NCBI RefSeq assembly: GCF_000244955.1
Contig: NZ_CM001439.1
Coordinates: forward strand, 3,669,636 to 3,733,635
Direction of reading: 5' to 3'
DNA length: 64,000 bases
Source of the DNA: Saccharomonospora marina XMU15
GTDB taxonomy: Bacteria > Actinomycetota > Actinomycetes > Mycobacteriales > Pseudonocardiaceae
Numbering within the stretch: position 1 is the stretch's first letter; the number at the start of each line of letters is the position of its first letter. Both the position numbers and the translations under genes were made by a program. The notes under the pieces are model-generated. The model was not told the origin of the DNA. It worked only from the letters and a program-made list of their open reading frames with translations, and searched no databases. Below, one piece after another: positions 27,533 to 35,587 of this stretch.

Positions 27533-28294
27533 GTGTACGCCGAAGAGCGGCAGCAGGCGATCCTGGAGCGAGCCCGCACGCGCGGCAGGGTGGACGTCAC
27601 CGCACTCGCCGAGGAGTTCTCCGTCACGACCGAGACCATCCGGCGCGATCTGACGTTCCTGGAGCGGCACGGGGTGCTGCGCCGCGTCCATGGTGGCGCC
27701 ATCCCGGTGGAACGGCTCGGGTTCGAACCCGCGCTCGCCGCGCGTGAGGCGGTGCTGACAGCCGAGAAGGCCCGCATCGCCAAGGCGGCAGTGACCGAAC
27801 TGCCCAGCGAAGGCAGCATCCTGCTCGACGCGGGTTCGACGACGGCGAGGCTGGCCGAGGAACTGCCCAGCGACCGCGAGCTGACCGTGGTGACGCACTC
27901 GGTCAACATCGCGCTCAACCTCGCGGCCCGGCCCAACATCACCGTGATGCTGGTGGGCGGCAGGCTGCGCAGCCGCACGCTGGCGACGGTCGATTCCTGG
28001 GCGCTGCACGCTCTCGACGAGATCTTCGTCGACATCGCGTTCTTCGGCACCAACGGAATCTCGGTCGAACGTGGACTGACAACGCCGGACCCGGCCGAAG
28101 CGATGATCAAGCGAGCCGCCGTGGCCAGCGCAAGGCGATGCGTGCTCCTCGCCGACCACACCAAGGTGGGCAACGACTACTTCACCCGGTTCGCCGAGCT
28201 GAAGGACATCGACACCTTCATCACCGACGACGGGGTGGACAGCGCCGCGGCGGAGGAGATCGAGAAGGCGGGACCGAGGGTGGTCAAGGCCTGA
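27533..28294 (+). CDS. DeoR-family transcriptional regulator
   Basis: A 253-residue DeoR regulator. The N-terminal helix-turn-helix (YAEERQQAILERARTRGRVDVTALAEEFSVTTETIRRDLTFLE) is textbook for the family, followed by RVHGGAI. The C-terminal sugar-phosphate sensor domain shows ILLDAGSTTARLAEEL, VVTHSVNIALNL, VMLVGGRLR and DIAFFGTNGIS. GTG at 27533 is chosen because GGAGGAG lies about seven bases upstream; in-frame codons further upstream read non-conserved sequence. It diverges from the fruK-PTS operon and probably represses it, released by a phosphorylated sugar such as fructose 1-phosphate. Confidence 0.92.
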   Translation: MYAEERQQAILERARTRGRVDVTALAEEFSVTTETIRRDLTFLERHGVLRRVHGGAIPVERLGFEPALAAREAVLTAEKARIAKAAVTELPSEGSILLDAGSTTARLAEELPSDRELTVVTHSVNIALNLAARPNITVMLVGGRLRSRTLATVDSWALHALDEIFVDIAFFGTNGISVERGLTTPDPAEAMIKRAAVASARRCVLLADHTKVGNDYFTRFAELKDIDTFITDDGVDSAAAEEIEKAGPRVVKA

Positions 28295-28660
28295 GACGCA
28301 CCCCGAGGCCGGACGGCGAATTACCTGCTCAGCCTCGGTGGTACTGGGAGAACACGCGTACCGTATCGGTCCTTGCCGTACGGCCGCTGCCGCGGCCTCA
28401 TCGCACTGATGTCACCGCCACGACATGAGCACCACTCGTTCGGGCGCCGTTTGCACGCGCCGGGCGGGGGTATGAACACCAGCGCCATCGCCGAATCCGC
28501 TACCCGTGCTCGCACAGGCGGTCGTCACCGACCCGGTGGACACATTGGACGCTCGCCACGACGAGTGCGACGGTTGGGGTTGCGGACGCCCCGGTTCGTC
28601 GGCGCCGGAGCAGTCGGCGATCACGGCGCGAACGCCAGGAAAGGCGGGAGGGGTCAACTG
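28295..28660. other. Intergenic region upstream of the hydrogenase operon
   Basis: No supported gene. CCGAGGC (28303-28309) and GCCTCGG (28332-28338) could form a weak terminator for deoR. The rest presumably holds the promoter of the hydrogenase operon; I see no confident -10/-35 pair. The sequence GCGGGAGGGG just before 28661 is the ribosome binding site of the next gene. Confidence 0.45.
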
Positions 28661-29797
28661 GTGACTGACACGGCGGAGGACGCGGCCGATGACACGCGGC
28701 GCACCCGAACCGGGTTCGAGCGGGCGCGCGCACTCGCCGACACGATCCTGTACGAGGGCTACCTGCTGTACCCCTACCGCAAGTCCTCCCCCAAGAACCG
28801 GGTGCGGTGGCAGTTCGGCATCGTGGCGCCACGAGGCTGGGTCGAGCGCGAGGGGCCGGTGCCCGAGACCGTGGCAGGCTCCGTCGAGTCGTGGCAGCAG
28901 CAGACCGACACCCTGCTGCAAGCCCTACCCGGTGCCCGACACCCGACCGTGCACGTGCGCGTGCGTTTCCTGCAGTGGCTCAGCAGGACCGTGGAGCGCC
29001 TTGAGCCCGGCGGCAGGTTCGTGCGAGCGGAATCGCTCGTCGACGACGCGGGGACACCCTGGCTGAGCTTCGACGAGGCCGTGCCTCACGAGTGTGACCT
29101 CGTGGCATCGCTGCCGGATCTGCTCGGCGACGGCCTGACCGTGCCGATCGGCGCCGCCGCGGAGGACAGCGTGGAGCGGCTGGGCGAAGCGGGGCGGCTG
29201 ATTCGCAGGCGGCTGCCGGTCTCGGGGCTGGCCACCCTGCGTGCGCAGCGGTTGGACACTTCCTTCGCCGCCTACCGGCTACGGCTGCGCATCGAGAACA
29301 CCGACAGTGAAGTAGGACCGGGCGCCACCCGGACCGAGGCGCTGCGACGCTCCCTCATCGCGACCCACGCCCTACTCGGTGGCGACGACGTGACATGGCA
29401 TTCGCTGACCGACCCACCGGACTGGGCGGCCCCCTACACCCGGGCGTGCCAAAACATTCACACCTTCCCGGTGCTCATCGGTGAAGCGGGTGGCCGCGAT
29501 GGCATGCTGTCGTCACCGATCCTGCTCTACGACTACCCGGACATCGCTCCGGAAAGCCCTGGCGATCTGCACGACGCCACCGAGATCGACGAGATCCTGT
29601 CTCTTCGGACACTCACGCTGACCGAAGCGGAAAAGCGCGAAGCACGAGCCACCGACCCCAGGGCCGCGGCCATCGTCGATCGCGTGGAAGGCATGCCGCA
29701 GGAGGTGTTGGCGCGGCTGCACGGGGCGGTTCGCTCGCTGCGCCCGCACCGAAGCCCATCCGGAACTGGTGAAGGAGGCCGAGATGGCTCTGCTTGA
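28661..29797 (+). CDS. Hydrogenase-cluster-associated conserved protein of unknown function
   Basis: A 378-residue protein whose function I do not recognise. It has an opening helix (FERARALADTILYEGYLLYPYRKSS), a WQFGIVAPRGW stretch, a central domain with repeated VRVRFLQWLSRTVE-type strands, and a late segment with NIHTFPVLIGEAGGRD and SSPILLYDYPDIAPESPGDLHDA. No signal peptide or membrane helix is seen. The GTG at 28661 has GGGAGGGG seven bases upstream. Its end overlaps the first hemerythrin gene by 14 bases, which is followed at once by the hydrogenase subunits, so it is the first gene of that operon. The conserved ILYEGYLLYPYR opening is seen in actinobacterial hydrogenase clusters; a maturation or assembly role is a guess. 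Confidence 0.8.
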   Translation: MTDTAEDAADDTRRTRTGFERARALADTILYEGYLLYPYRKSSPKNRVRWQFGIVAPRGWVEREGPVPETVAGSVESWQQQTDTLLQALPGARHPTVHVRVRFLQWLSRTVERLEPGGRFVRAESLVDDAGTPWLSFDEAVPHECDLVASLPDLLGDGLTVPIGAAAEDSVERLGEAGRLIRRRLPVSGLATLRAQRLDTSFAAYRLRLRIENTDSEVGPGATRTEALRRSLIATHALLGGDDVTWHSLTDPPDWAAPYTRACQNIHTFPVLIGEAGGRDGMLSSPILLYDYPDIAPESPGDLHDATEIDEILSLRTLTLTEAEKREARATDPRAAAIVDRVEGMPQEVLARLHGAVRSLRPHRSPSGTGEGGRDGSA

Positions 29798-30338
29798 CGC
29801 CGTCGAACTCCTGAAACACGACCACCGAATGGTGGAGCAGCTCTTCCGCGACTACCGGGCAGCCGCGTCCGACCAGCAACGCCGGGGAGTCGTCGAACTC
29901 ATGATCCGCGAGCTGTCCAAACACGCCGCACTTGAGGAGCTCGTGGTCTATCCACTGGCCAAGGAGGTGTTGCCGGGCGAGCGCGCCGAGATCGACAACC
30001 ACCTTGCCGAACACCTCGACGTGAAGCGAACACTCGCCGAACTCGACCGGCTGCACGAGGGCGACGAGCGCACCAACGAGCTGATGGCCGAACTCGAACG
30101 TGAGATCGGCGAACACGTGCGGGAAGAGGAGGGCGAGCTGCTGTCGAAGCTGCGCGAAAGCCTCGACCAGCAGGCGCTCGACGAACTCGGAGAGGTGCTG
30201 GAACAGGCCAAGCACACCGCTCCAACCAGGCCACATCCGCACGCACCCAACGAGCCACCGGCGCTGGCACTGGCCGCGCCGGTGGCGGCCATCTACGACC
30301 GGCTCCGCGACCGCCTGCAAGGGAGGCCCCAGACATGA
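29784..30338 (+). CDS. Hemerythrin HHE-domain protein (first copy)
   Basis: A 184-residue protein with a four-helix hemerythrin fold. Candidate iron ligands are in LLKHDHRMVEQLF, SKHAALEELVVYP, HLAEHLDVKRTL and EIGEHVREEEGELL, the His/Glu pattern of HHE proteins that bind a di-iron centre. A Pro/His-rich linker (APTRPHPHAPNEPP) follows, then a short C-terminal helix (VAAIYDRLRDRLQG). The ATG at 29784 is supported by GGAGG seven bases upstream. It overlaps both neighbours (14 bases with the upstream gene, ATGA with the hydrogenase small subunit), so it is co-translated with the hydrogenase. A role in O2 or redox protection of the enzyme is plausible but inferred. Confidence 0.9.
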   Translation: MALLDAVELLKHDHRMVEQLFRDYRAAASDQQRRGVVELMIRELSKHAALEELVVYPLAKEVLPGERAEIDNHLAEHLDVKRTLAELDRLHEGDERTNELMAELEREIGEHVREEEGELLSKLRESLDQQALDELGEVLEQAKHTAPTRPHPHAPNEPPALALAAPVAAIYDRLRDRLQGRPQT

Positions 30339-31474
30339 GCATCGAGAGCGGTACCCGCACCTGGCAGCAGGAACCCAGCGCCGCCGGGCGTCGAGAAGGG
30401 TTCGACGAGATCACCATCCTGTGGATCTCCGAGGGGATGAGCTGCGACGGCGACACGGTGTCCATGACCGCGTCGGGCCAGCCCGCGATCGAGGACCTCG
30501 TACTGGGGCTCATCCCCGGACTGCCGAAGGTGAACCTGCACAACAAGGTGCTCTCACCGAGCGAGGGTGGCGAGGACTTCCTGCGCCCGTTCCGCGCCGC
30601 CGCGCGGGGCGAGCTGGAGCCCTTCATTCTCGTGATCGAGGGATCCATCCCCAACCAGAACATCATCTCCGGCGACGGCTTCTGGACCTCCTTCGGCAAC
30701 GACCTCGAGACCGGGGAGCCGCTGACGCTGAACTGGTGGCTCGACCAACTCGCCCCCAAGGCCTGGGCGGTGGTGGCGGCCGGTACCTGCGCGACCTACG
30801 GCGGCATTCACGCGATGGCCGGAAACCCGACCGGCTCCATGGGACTGGCCGACTACCTCGGCTGGGACTTCAAGTCGGCAGGTGCGCTGCCGATCGTCAA
30901 CGTGCCCGGCTGCCCGATCCAGCCGGAGAATTTCATGGAGACACTCACCTGGGTGCTCTACCACGCGGCGGGCAGCGCACCCCCGCCCCCGCTGGACGAG
31001 AAGTTGCGCCCGCAGTGGCTGTTCGGCAAGACCGTGCACGAGGGTTGTGACCGCGCCGCTTACTACGAGCAGTCCGACTTCGCCAAGGACTACAACTCAC
31101 CCAAGTGCCAGGTGAAGGTCGGCTGCTGGGGTCCGGTCGTCAACTGCAACGTTCCCAAGCGCGGCTGGATGTCGGGAGTGGGTGGTTGTCCCAACGTCGG
31201 TGGGATCTGCATCGCCTGCACCATGCCCGGGTTCCCGGACATGTTCATGCCCTTCATGGACGAACCGACGGGGGCGGGCCTTTCGTCGATTCTCAACAAA
31301 CCGTACGGGGCGTTCATCCGGCGGATGCGTGCCATCACCAACTACCCGGCCAACCAAGAACCCAAGTGGCACCACAACGGACCCGAGCTGACCAGCGGCT
31401 ACGACCCGTACTGGCGACCGGGTCGCAAGTCGGACGACCGCAGCCCAGCCCGAGCAGGAGGACAGCAGCGATGA
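30335..31474 (+). CDS. hhyS: [NiFe] hydrogenase small subunit, actinobacterial O2-tolerant type
   Basis: A 379-residue small subunit carrying the iron-sulfur relay. The proximal-cluster loop reads MSCDGD: Cys37 is kept but Asp40 occupies the position of the second Cys, a hallmark of group 1h/actinobacterial hydrogenases, where the proximal cluster has three Cys and one Asp. Further ligands are in AGTCATYGGIHA, VPGCPIQPEN, the HEGCDR motif, SPKCQVKVGCWGP, NCNVPKRGW and GGCPNVGGICIACTMPGFPD. No twin-arginine signal is present, so the enzyme is not exported. It couples to the hemerythrin and large-subunit genes through ATGA overlaps. Assignment to group 1h rather than the related 1l group is by eye. 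Confidence 0.93.
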   Translation: MSIESGTRTWQQEPSAAGRREGFDEITILWISEGMSCDGDTVSMTASGQPAIEDLVLGLIPGLPKVNLHNKVLSPSEGGEDFLRPFRAAARGELEPFILVIEGSIPNQNIISGDGFWTSFGNDLETGEPLTLNWWLDQLAPKAWAVVAAGTCATYGGIHAMAGNPTGSMGLADYLGWDFKSAGALPIVNVPGCPIQPENFMETLTWVLYHAAGSAPPPPLDEKLRPQWLFGKTVHEGCDRAAYYEQSDFAKDYNSPKCQVKVGCWGPVVNCNVPKRGWMSGVGGCPNVGGICIACTMPGFPDMFMPFMDEPTGAGLSSILNKPYGAFIRRMRAITNYPANQEPKWHHNGPELTSGYDPYWRPGRKSDDRSPARAGGQQR

Positions 31475-33279
31475 CGGCCACGCAGCCAAAGACCAGCGCC
31501 ACGCAGGAGGAGAGCCAGCTGGTCGAGATGTCGTGGGATCCGATCACCCGGATCATCGGCAATCTCGGTGTCTACACCAAGATCGACTTCACCAACCGCA
31601 GGGTCGCCGAGTGCCACAGCACGTCCTCGCTGTTTCGCGGCTACTCGGTGTTCATGAAGGGCAAGGATCCTAGGGACGCCGGTTTCATCACCACCCGGAT
31701 CTGCGGCATCTGCGGCGACAACCACACCACCTGCTCACACTACGCGCAGCAGATGGCCTACGGGATCAAGCCTCCCCCGCTGGCCGAGACCATAGTGAAT
31801 CTCGGTGAGGCCGCCGAGTACATGTTCGACCACACCATCTTCCAGGACAACATGGTGTTCGTGGACTTCTGCGAGGCCATGCTGAAGGAGACCAACCCCG
31901 GCGTGCTGCGCCAGGCGGAGAACACCCAGGCGCCGGGCGCCGAGATCCACGGCTACCGCACCATCGCCGACATCATGCGCGCCTTCAACCCGTTCGAGGG
32001 CGCGGTGTACAAGGAGGCGCTCCAGGTCAGCCGCGTGACCAGGGAGATGTTCTGCAAGATGGAGGGCCGCCACGTCCATCCCTCCACAATGTACCCGGGC
32101 GGTGTCGGCACGATGCCGGAACCGACCACCTTCACCGACTACCTCTCCCGGCTGATCGGCATCCTCGACTTCGTGAAGAAGGCCGTCGCGATGAACGACG
32201 ACGTCTTCGACTTCTTCTACGAGGCACTGCCCGGCTACGAGGAGGTCGGCAGGAGGCGGGTGCTGCTGGGCTGCTGGGGCGCCTGGAACAACCCCGACGT
32301 GTGCGACTACCGCTACGAGTCGATGAACACCTGGGGCAAGGCGATGTACGTCACGCCGGGCATCATCGTCGACGGGGAGCTGGTCACCAACAACCTGATC
32401 GACATCAACCTGGGCATGCGCATCCTGCTCGGCAGCTCCTACTACGAGGACTGGGTCAACGAGGAACCTTTCGTCACCCATGACCCGCTCGGCAACCCCG
32501 TCGACATGCGGCACCCGTGGAACCAGACGACCGTCCCCGTGCCGCAGAAGCGGGACTTCGACAACAACTACAGCTGGGTGATGAGTCCACGGTGGTTCGA
32601 CGGCAAGGACCACCTGCCACTGGACACCGGCGGTGGCCCGCTGGCCCGGCTGTGGTCGACGGCGCTGTCGCGGCTGGTGGACACGCCCTACGTCAAGTCC
32701 ACCGGCTCCGGCGTGCGGATCACCCTGCCGAGGAGCGATCAACTGCCTGAGATGACACTGGAATGGACCATCCCGAAGGACAAGGAAGGCAGGCCGCTGT
32801 CCAACGCGATCGAACGCGACCGAGCCCGCTCCTACTTCGTCGCCTACGCCGCCGCCATGTCGCTGCACTTCCTGGACCAGGCGATGGGACTCGTCCGTGC
32901 GGGCGACACCCGGGTGTTCACCGACTTCGAGGTGCCCGACGAGGCGGTCGGCTGCGGCTTCCACGAGGCGGTCCGGGGCGTGCTGTCGCACCACATGGTC
33001 ATCAAGGACAAGAAGATCGCCAACTACCACCCCTACCCGCCGACGCCGTGGAATGCCAGCCCCAGGGACAGCTACGGCACACCGGGCCCCTACGAGGACG
33101 CCGTGCAGGACACGCCCATCTTCGAGGAGAACGGCCCGAAGAACTTCAAGGGCGTCGACATCATGCGGTCGGTACGCAGCTTCGACCCGTGCCTGCCCTG
33201 CGGGGTCCACATGTACCTCGGCGGCGGCCGGGAACTGAGGAAGCTGCACTCGCCCACTCTCGGAGGAATCAATGGGTGA
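31471..33279 (+). CDS. hhyL: [NiFe] hydrogenase large subunit, actinobacterial type
   Basis: A 602-residue catalytic subunit. The L1 motif RICGICGDNHTTC (near residue 76) and the L2 motif SFDPCLPCGVHMY (near residue 572) supply the four Cys that bind the NiFe(CN)2CO site. Upstream is the usual DPITRIIGNLGVYTKIDF opening. After the L2 His about 20 residues remain (MYLGGGRELRKLHSP...), which in most [NiFe] enzymes are removed by an endopeptidase after nickel insertion; no such protease is encoded in this window. The ATG at 31471 overlaps the small-subunit stop. Together the subunits should oxidise atmospheric-level or low H2 and feed electrons to the respiratory chain, as known for this group. 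Confidence 0.94.
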   Translation: MTATQPKTSATQEESQLVEMSWDPITRIIGNLGVYTKIDFTNRRVAECHSTSSLFRGYSVFMKGKDPRDAGFITTRICGICGDNHTTCSHYAQQMAYGIKPPPLAETIVNLGEAAEYMFDHTIFQDNMVFVDFCEAMLKETNPGVLRQAENTQAPGAEIHGYRTIADIMRAFNPFEGAVYKEALQVSRVTREMFCKMEGRHVHPSTMYPGGVGTMPEPTTFTDYLSRLIGILDFVKKAVAMNDDVFDFFYEALPGYEEVGRRRVLLGCWGAWNNPDVCDYRYESMNTWGKAMYVTPGIIVDGELVTNNLIDINLGMRILLGSSYYEDWVNEEPFVTHDPLGNPVDMRHPWNQTTVPVPQKRDFDNNYSWVMSPRWFDGKDHLPLDTGGGPLARLWSTALSRLVDTPYVKSTGSGVRITLPRSDQLPEMTLEWTIPKDKEGRPLSNAIERDRARSYFVAYAAAMSLHFLDQAMGLVRAGDTRVFTDFEVPDEAVGCGFHEAVRGVLSHHMVIKDKKIANYHPYPPTPWNASPRDSYGTPGPYEDAVQDTPIFEENGPKNFKGVDIMRSVRSFDPCLPCGVHMYLGGGRELRKLHSPTLGGING

Positions 33280-33844
33280 GTCGCAGCGGCTCGACGACGC
33301 GGAGGTCCAGCGGCGACTGGCCCGGCTCGACGAGATGCTCGACCAGGTCGAACGGATGCCGGGCCCTACCGCGGAATCGGCTGTGGAGGCCGTGCGGACG
33401 CTGACCGAAGTGTACGGCGAGGCACTGGCGCGGGTGCTGGACGCGGCAGGCACGACACAGGCGGAGGCGCTGTGCGCCGACGAGTTGCTCAGCCACCTGT
33501 TCGTGCTTCACGGCATCCATCCGGGTTCGCTCGCAGACCGCGTCGAGCGGGCGTTGGCCTATGTCAGGCCACACCTCGAGCGCAAAGGGGGCAGGGTGGA
33601 GCGCGCGTCGATCGACTCCGGCGTCGCGCAGATACGCCTGCTGCCGGGCGGCTGCGGTAGCTGTTCCTCGCCGGAGTCGTCGCCGGAACTGGAGCGGGCG
33701 GTGAGGGAGTCGGTGCTCTCGCTGGCGCCCGAACTCACCGAGGTGCGCATCGTGACCGACTCCGCGGACGAACGTTCACCGTCGTTGATCCCTGTGGACG
33801 CGCTGCTGGCCCGCACCGCCACGGCGACCGGGAGCAGCGGATGA
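33272..33844 (+). CDS. NifU-like Fe-S scaffold domain protein
   Basis: A 190-residue protein. The N-terminal 90 residues are helical (RLARLDEMLDQVERM, AVRTLTEVYGEALARVL, LCADELLSHLFVLHGIHPG) and unlike classic NifU. The second half is a NifU C-terminal-like domain: VERALAYVRPHLERKGGRVE, then IRLLPGGCGSCSSPESS with the CxxC pair that holds a transient cluster, and a final strand EVRIVTD. It overlaps the large-subunit gene by eight bases and the next gene by four, so it is made together with the hydrogenase and probably supplies clusters or acts as electron carrier for it. NifU-type proteins of this kind recur in actinobacterial hydrogenase loci. Confidence 0.88.
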   Translation: MGESQRLDDAEVQRRLARLDEMLDQVERMPGPTAESAVEAVRTLTEVYGEALARVLDAAGTTQAEALCADELLSHLFVLHGIHPGSLADRVERALAYVRPHLERKGGRVERASIDSGVAQIRLLPGGCGSCSSPESSPELERAVRESVLSLAPELTEVRIVTDSADERSPSLIPVDALLARTATATGSSG

Positions 33845-34431
33845 AGGCGACAGCGCTGGAACGGATCGTCCGCATGTCGCCTCGCGAGCCCATCCGGACC
33901 GACGAACAGTGCGAGCTGTGCGCAGCGCCTGTCGAGCACACCCATCGTCACCTGCTCGACGTCCGGGGCGGCGAGGTGCTGTGCGCCTGCCAGGCGTGCT
34001 GGTTGCTGTTCGACCGCGAGCAGGCCGGCGATGGCCGCTACCGCCAGATACCGAGGCGGCGGCTGCGGCTGCCCACCCTGCCGGTGGAGAAGCTGGGCGT
34101 GCCGGTCGGGCTGGCGTTCGTCGTCACCCGCGCCGACGGGTCCGCGCTGGCGCACTATCCCAGCCCGGCCGGCCCGACCCGCTGGGAAGTCGACCGCGAA
34201 GCGTGGCTGCAGGTGGTCGCGGACTGTCCGCGACTGCGCGACCTGCGCACCGACGTGGAGGCCGTGCTGGTCAACACCGCACGCGGGCACGACGAGCGCT
34301 GGATCGTACCGGTCGACGACTGTTACCGGCTCACCGCGATCATCCGGGGTGAGTGGAGGGGACTGTCCGGAGGCGACACGGTGTGGCCGCGAATCGACCG
34401 CTTCTTCAGCGAGTTGACCGAGCGACCGTAG
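33841..34431 (+). CDS. DUF5947-family protein
   Basis: A 196-residue protein matching DUF5947. It opens with ERIVRMSPREP and has a metal-binding-looking N-terminus: CELCAAPVEHTHRHLLD followed by VLCACQACWLLFDRE, a CxxC and CxC/CxxC arrangement with two His that could hold zinc or a cluster. The central part has RYRQIPRRRLRLPTLP, and the C-terminal part EAVLVNTARGHDERWIVPVDDCYRLTAIIRGEWRGLSGG is the most conserved segment of the family. It overlaps the NifU-like gene (ATGA). The family is found mainly in hydrogenase gene clusters; its job is unknown, perhaps rubredoxin-like or chaperone-like. Confidence 0.87.
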   Translation: MKATALERIVRMSPREPIRTDEQCELCAAPVEHTHRHLLDVRGGEVLCACQACWLLFDREQAGDGRYRQIPRRRLRLPTLPVEKLGVPVGLAFVVTRADGSALAHYPSPAGPTRWEVDREAWLQVVADCPRLRDLRTDVEAVLVNTARGHDERWIVPVDDCYRLTAIIRGEWRGLSGGDTVWPRIDRFFSELTERP

Positions 34432-34452
34432 AGCGATCACGGAGGAGGACAG

Positions 34453-34659
34453 ATGGGCAGCATCCGGGTCGGCAAACCCGACACCAAGCCGGACTCGCCG
34501 AGCCACGTCGGTGGCATCAACCAGGGCAACGAGGGCCCCTACGACAAGCAGCCGGGCCACCACCGTGACGGCACGGCGGACGCGCGGCGCTCGACCGGGA
34601 TCAACCCGAAGCGACACGACGCGATCCTGAAGAGCATGCCGAACCTGCCGCCGGGGTGA
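34453..34659 (+). CDS. Small polar hydrogenase-cluster protein
   Basis: A 68-residue hydrophilic protein rich in Pro, Lys, His, Gly and Asp (KPDTKPDSPSHVGGINQGNEG, then STGINPKRHDAILKSMPNLPPG). It is probably largely disordered, with no Cys or membrane segment. The ATG at 34453 has GGAGGAGG nine bases upstream, a strong signal that it is translated. It follows the DUF5947 gene by 21 bases and precedes another tiny gene. I recognise no named family. Location suggests an accessory to the hydrogenase. Confidence 0.75.
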   Translation: MGSIRVGKPDTKPDSPSHVGGINQGNEGPYDKQPGHHRDGTADARRSTGINPKRHDAILKSMPNLPPG

Positions 34660-34695
34660 ACGAGTCGCGCAAACACGACAGGAAGGAATCGAGTC

Positions 34696-34836
34696 ATGGC
34701 CAAGCGAGCACTGCTCGCGCAAGCCGCTCTGCTCGCGGCGGGTGTCGCGGCGCTGGCGGTGCGTGAGTTTCCCGGGCTGATTCGCGAGATCAGGATGTGG
34801 CGCATGGCTACGCTGCGCCGCAGTCCTCGCCACTGA
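34696..34836 (+). CDS. DUF6893-like small membrane protein
   Basis: A 46-residue protein with one transmembrane helix (ALLAQAALLAAGVAALAVREF) followed by a basic tail (IREIRMWRMATLRRSPRH). The pattern of a short hydrophobic helix plus IR-rich end is that of the DUF6893 small proteins. ATG at 34696 follows AGGAAGGAATCGAGTC. It lies between the polar small gene and the second hemerythrin in the hydrogenase operon. It may anchor the hydrogenase complex to the membrane, which would be needed because the small subunit lacks a membrane tail; this is inference. Confidence 0.7.
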   Translation: MAKRALLAQAALLAAGVAALAVREFPGLIREIRMWRMATLRRSPRH

Positions 34837-34914
34837 CCACGGCGGCCGTGTAGTGCGACCGATCGGGGGTATCCATCGGTGACACCGCAATCCGCCGAGT
34901 GAAAGACCGAGCCG

Positions 34915-35484
34915 ATGGACGCGATCGAACTACTCCGCAAAGACCACGAGAACGTGCTGGCCATGCTGCGACGGCTCGAGGAGACACCCACGACCGACAC
35001 GGGTGCGAGTGACGACGCGCTGCAAGCCCGCGACCAGCTGGTGACCGAGCTTGTCGTGGCCGAGTCGCAGCACGAGGCGGTGGAGGAGCAATTCTTCTGG
35101 CCGATGGTTCGCGACTCCGTACCCGGCGGCGACGAGCTGGCCTCGCAGGCGCTGGAGCAGGAATCCGCGGCCAAGGACGTGCTCGACGCGCTGGACAAGA
35201 CGCCACCGACGGACCCGCGGTTCGAGGAGCTGATCGAGCAGGTTGTCCGCGACGGGCGCGAGCACATCGAGTTCGAGCAGGATCAGGTGTGGCCCAGGGT
35301 TCGGCAGACACTGAGCGAGGACCAGCTTCAAGAACTCGGTGACAAGATGGCGAAGGCGAAGCGCACCGCGCCGACGCGGCCACACCCTGCCACCCCTTCC
35401 ACACCCGGCGCGCAGAAGAGCGCGGGCCCGGTGGCGGCGATGTTCGACAAGCTGCGCGACGCGATGAGCGGGCGCCGGGGCTGA
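34915..35484 (+). CDS. Hemerythrin HHE-domain protein (second copy)
   Basis: A 189-residue protein, a relative of the copy at 29784. Iron-ligand candidates are in LLRKDHENVLAML, VAESQHEAVEEQFFWP, and DGREHIEFEQDQVWPRV. It ends with the same type of tail as the first copy: a Lys-rich stretch, TAPTRPHPATP, then VAAMFDKLRDAMSG. Sharing of this unusual tail suggests the two genes arose by duplication within the operon and interact with a common partner. It follows the small membrane gene by 78 bases and is the last gene before a strong terminator. Di-iron O2 or redox sensing is known for the family; a hydrogenase-protective role is inferred. Confidence 0.9.
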   Translation: MDAIELLRKDHENVLAMLRRLEETPTTDTGASDDALQARDQLVTELVVAESQHEAVEEQFFWPMVRDSVPGGDELASQALEQESAAKDVLDALDKTPPTDPRFEELIEQVVRDGREHIEFEQDQVWPRVRQTLSEDQLQELGDKMAKAKRTAPTRPHPATPSTPGAQKSAGPVAAMFDKLRDAMSGRRG

Positions 35485-35513
35485 GCCGAAGGCGGCACAC
35501 CGACCGACGTTGG

Positions 35514-35558
35514 GTGGCCCGCGGTGTCCGATGCGTTCCACCGGACACCGCGGGCCAC
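35514..35558 (+). terminator. Strong hairpin ending the hydrogenase operon
   Basis: A perfect 17-bp inverted repeat (GTGGCCCGCGGTGTCCG at 35514-35530, complement at 35542-35558) with an 11-nt loop lies 30 bases after the second hemerythrin stop and before the convergent lipoprotein gene. There is no U-tract. It probably serves both strands. Confidence 0.85.
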
Positions 35559-35587
35559 GAAACCTACTCGGGTTTACTCGGATTCAT

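Noticed and set aside
31735-33453. 572-codon minus-strand frame opposite the hydrogenase large subunit
   Set aside because: Shadow frame rich in His, Val, Arg and Asp; the plus strand has both nickel-binding motifs.
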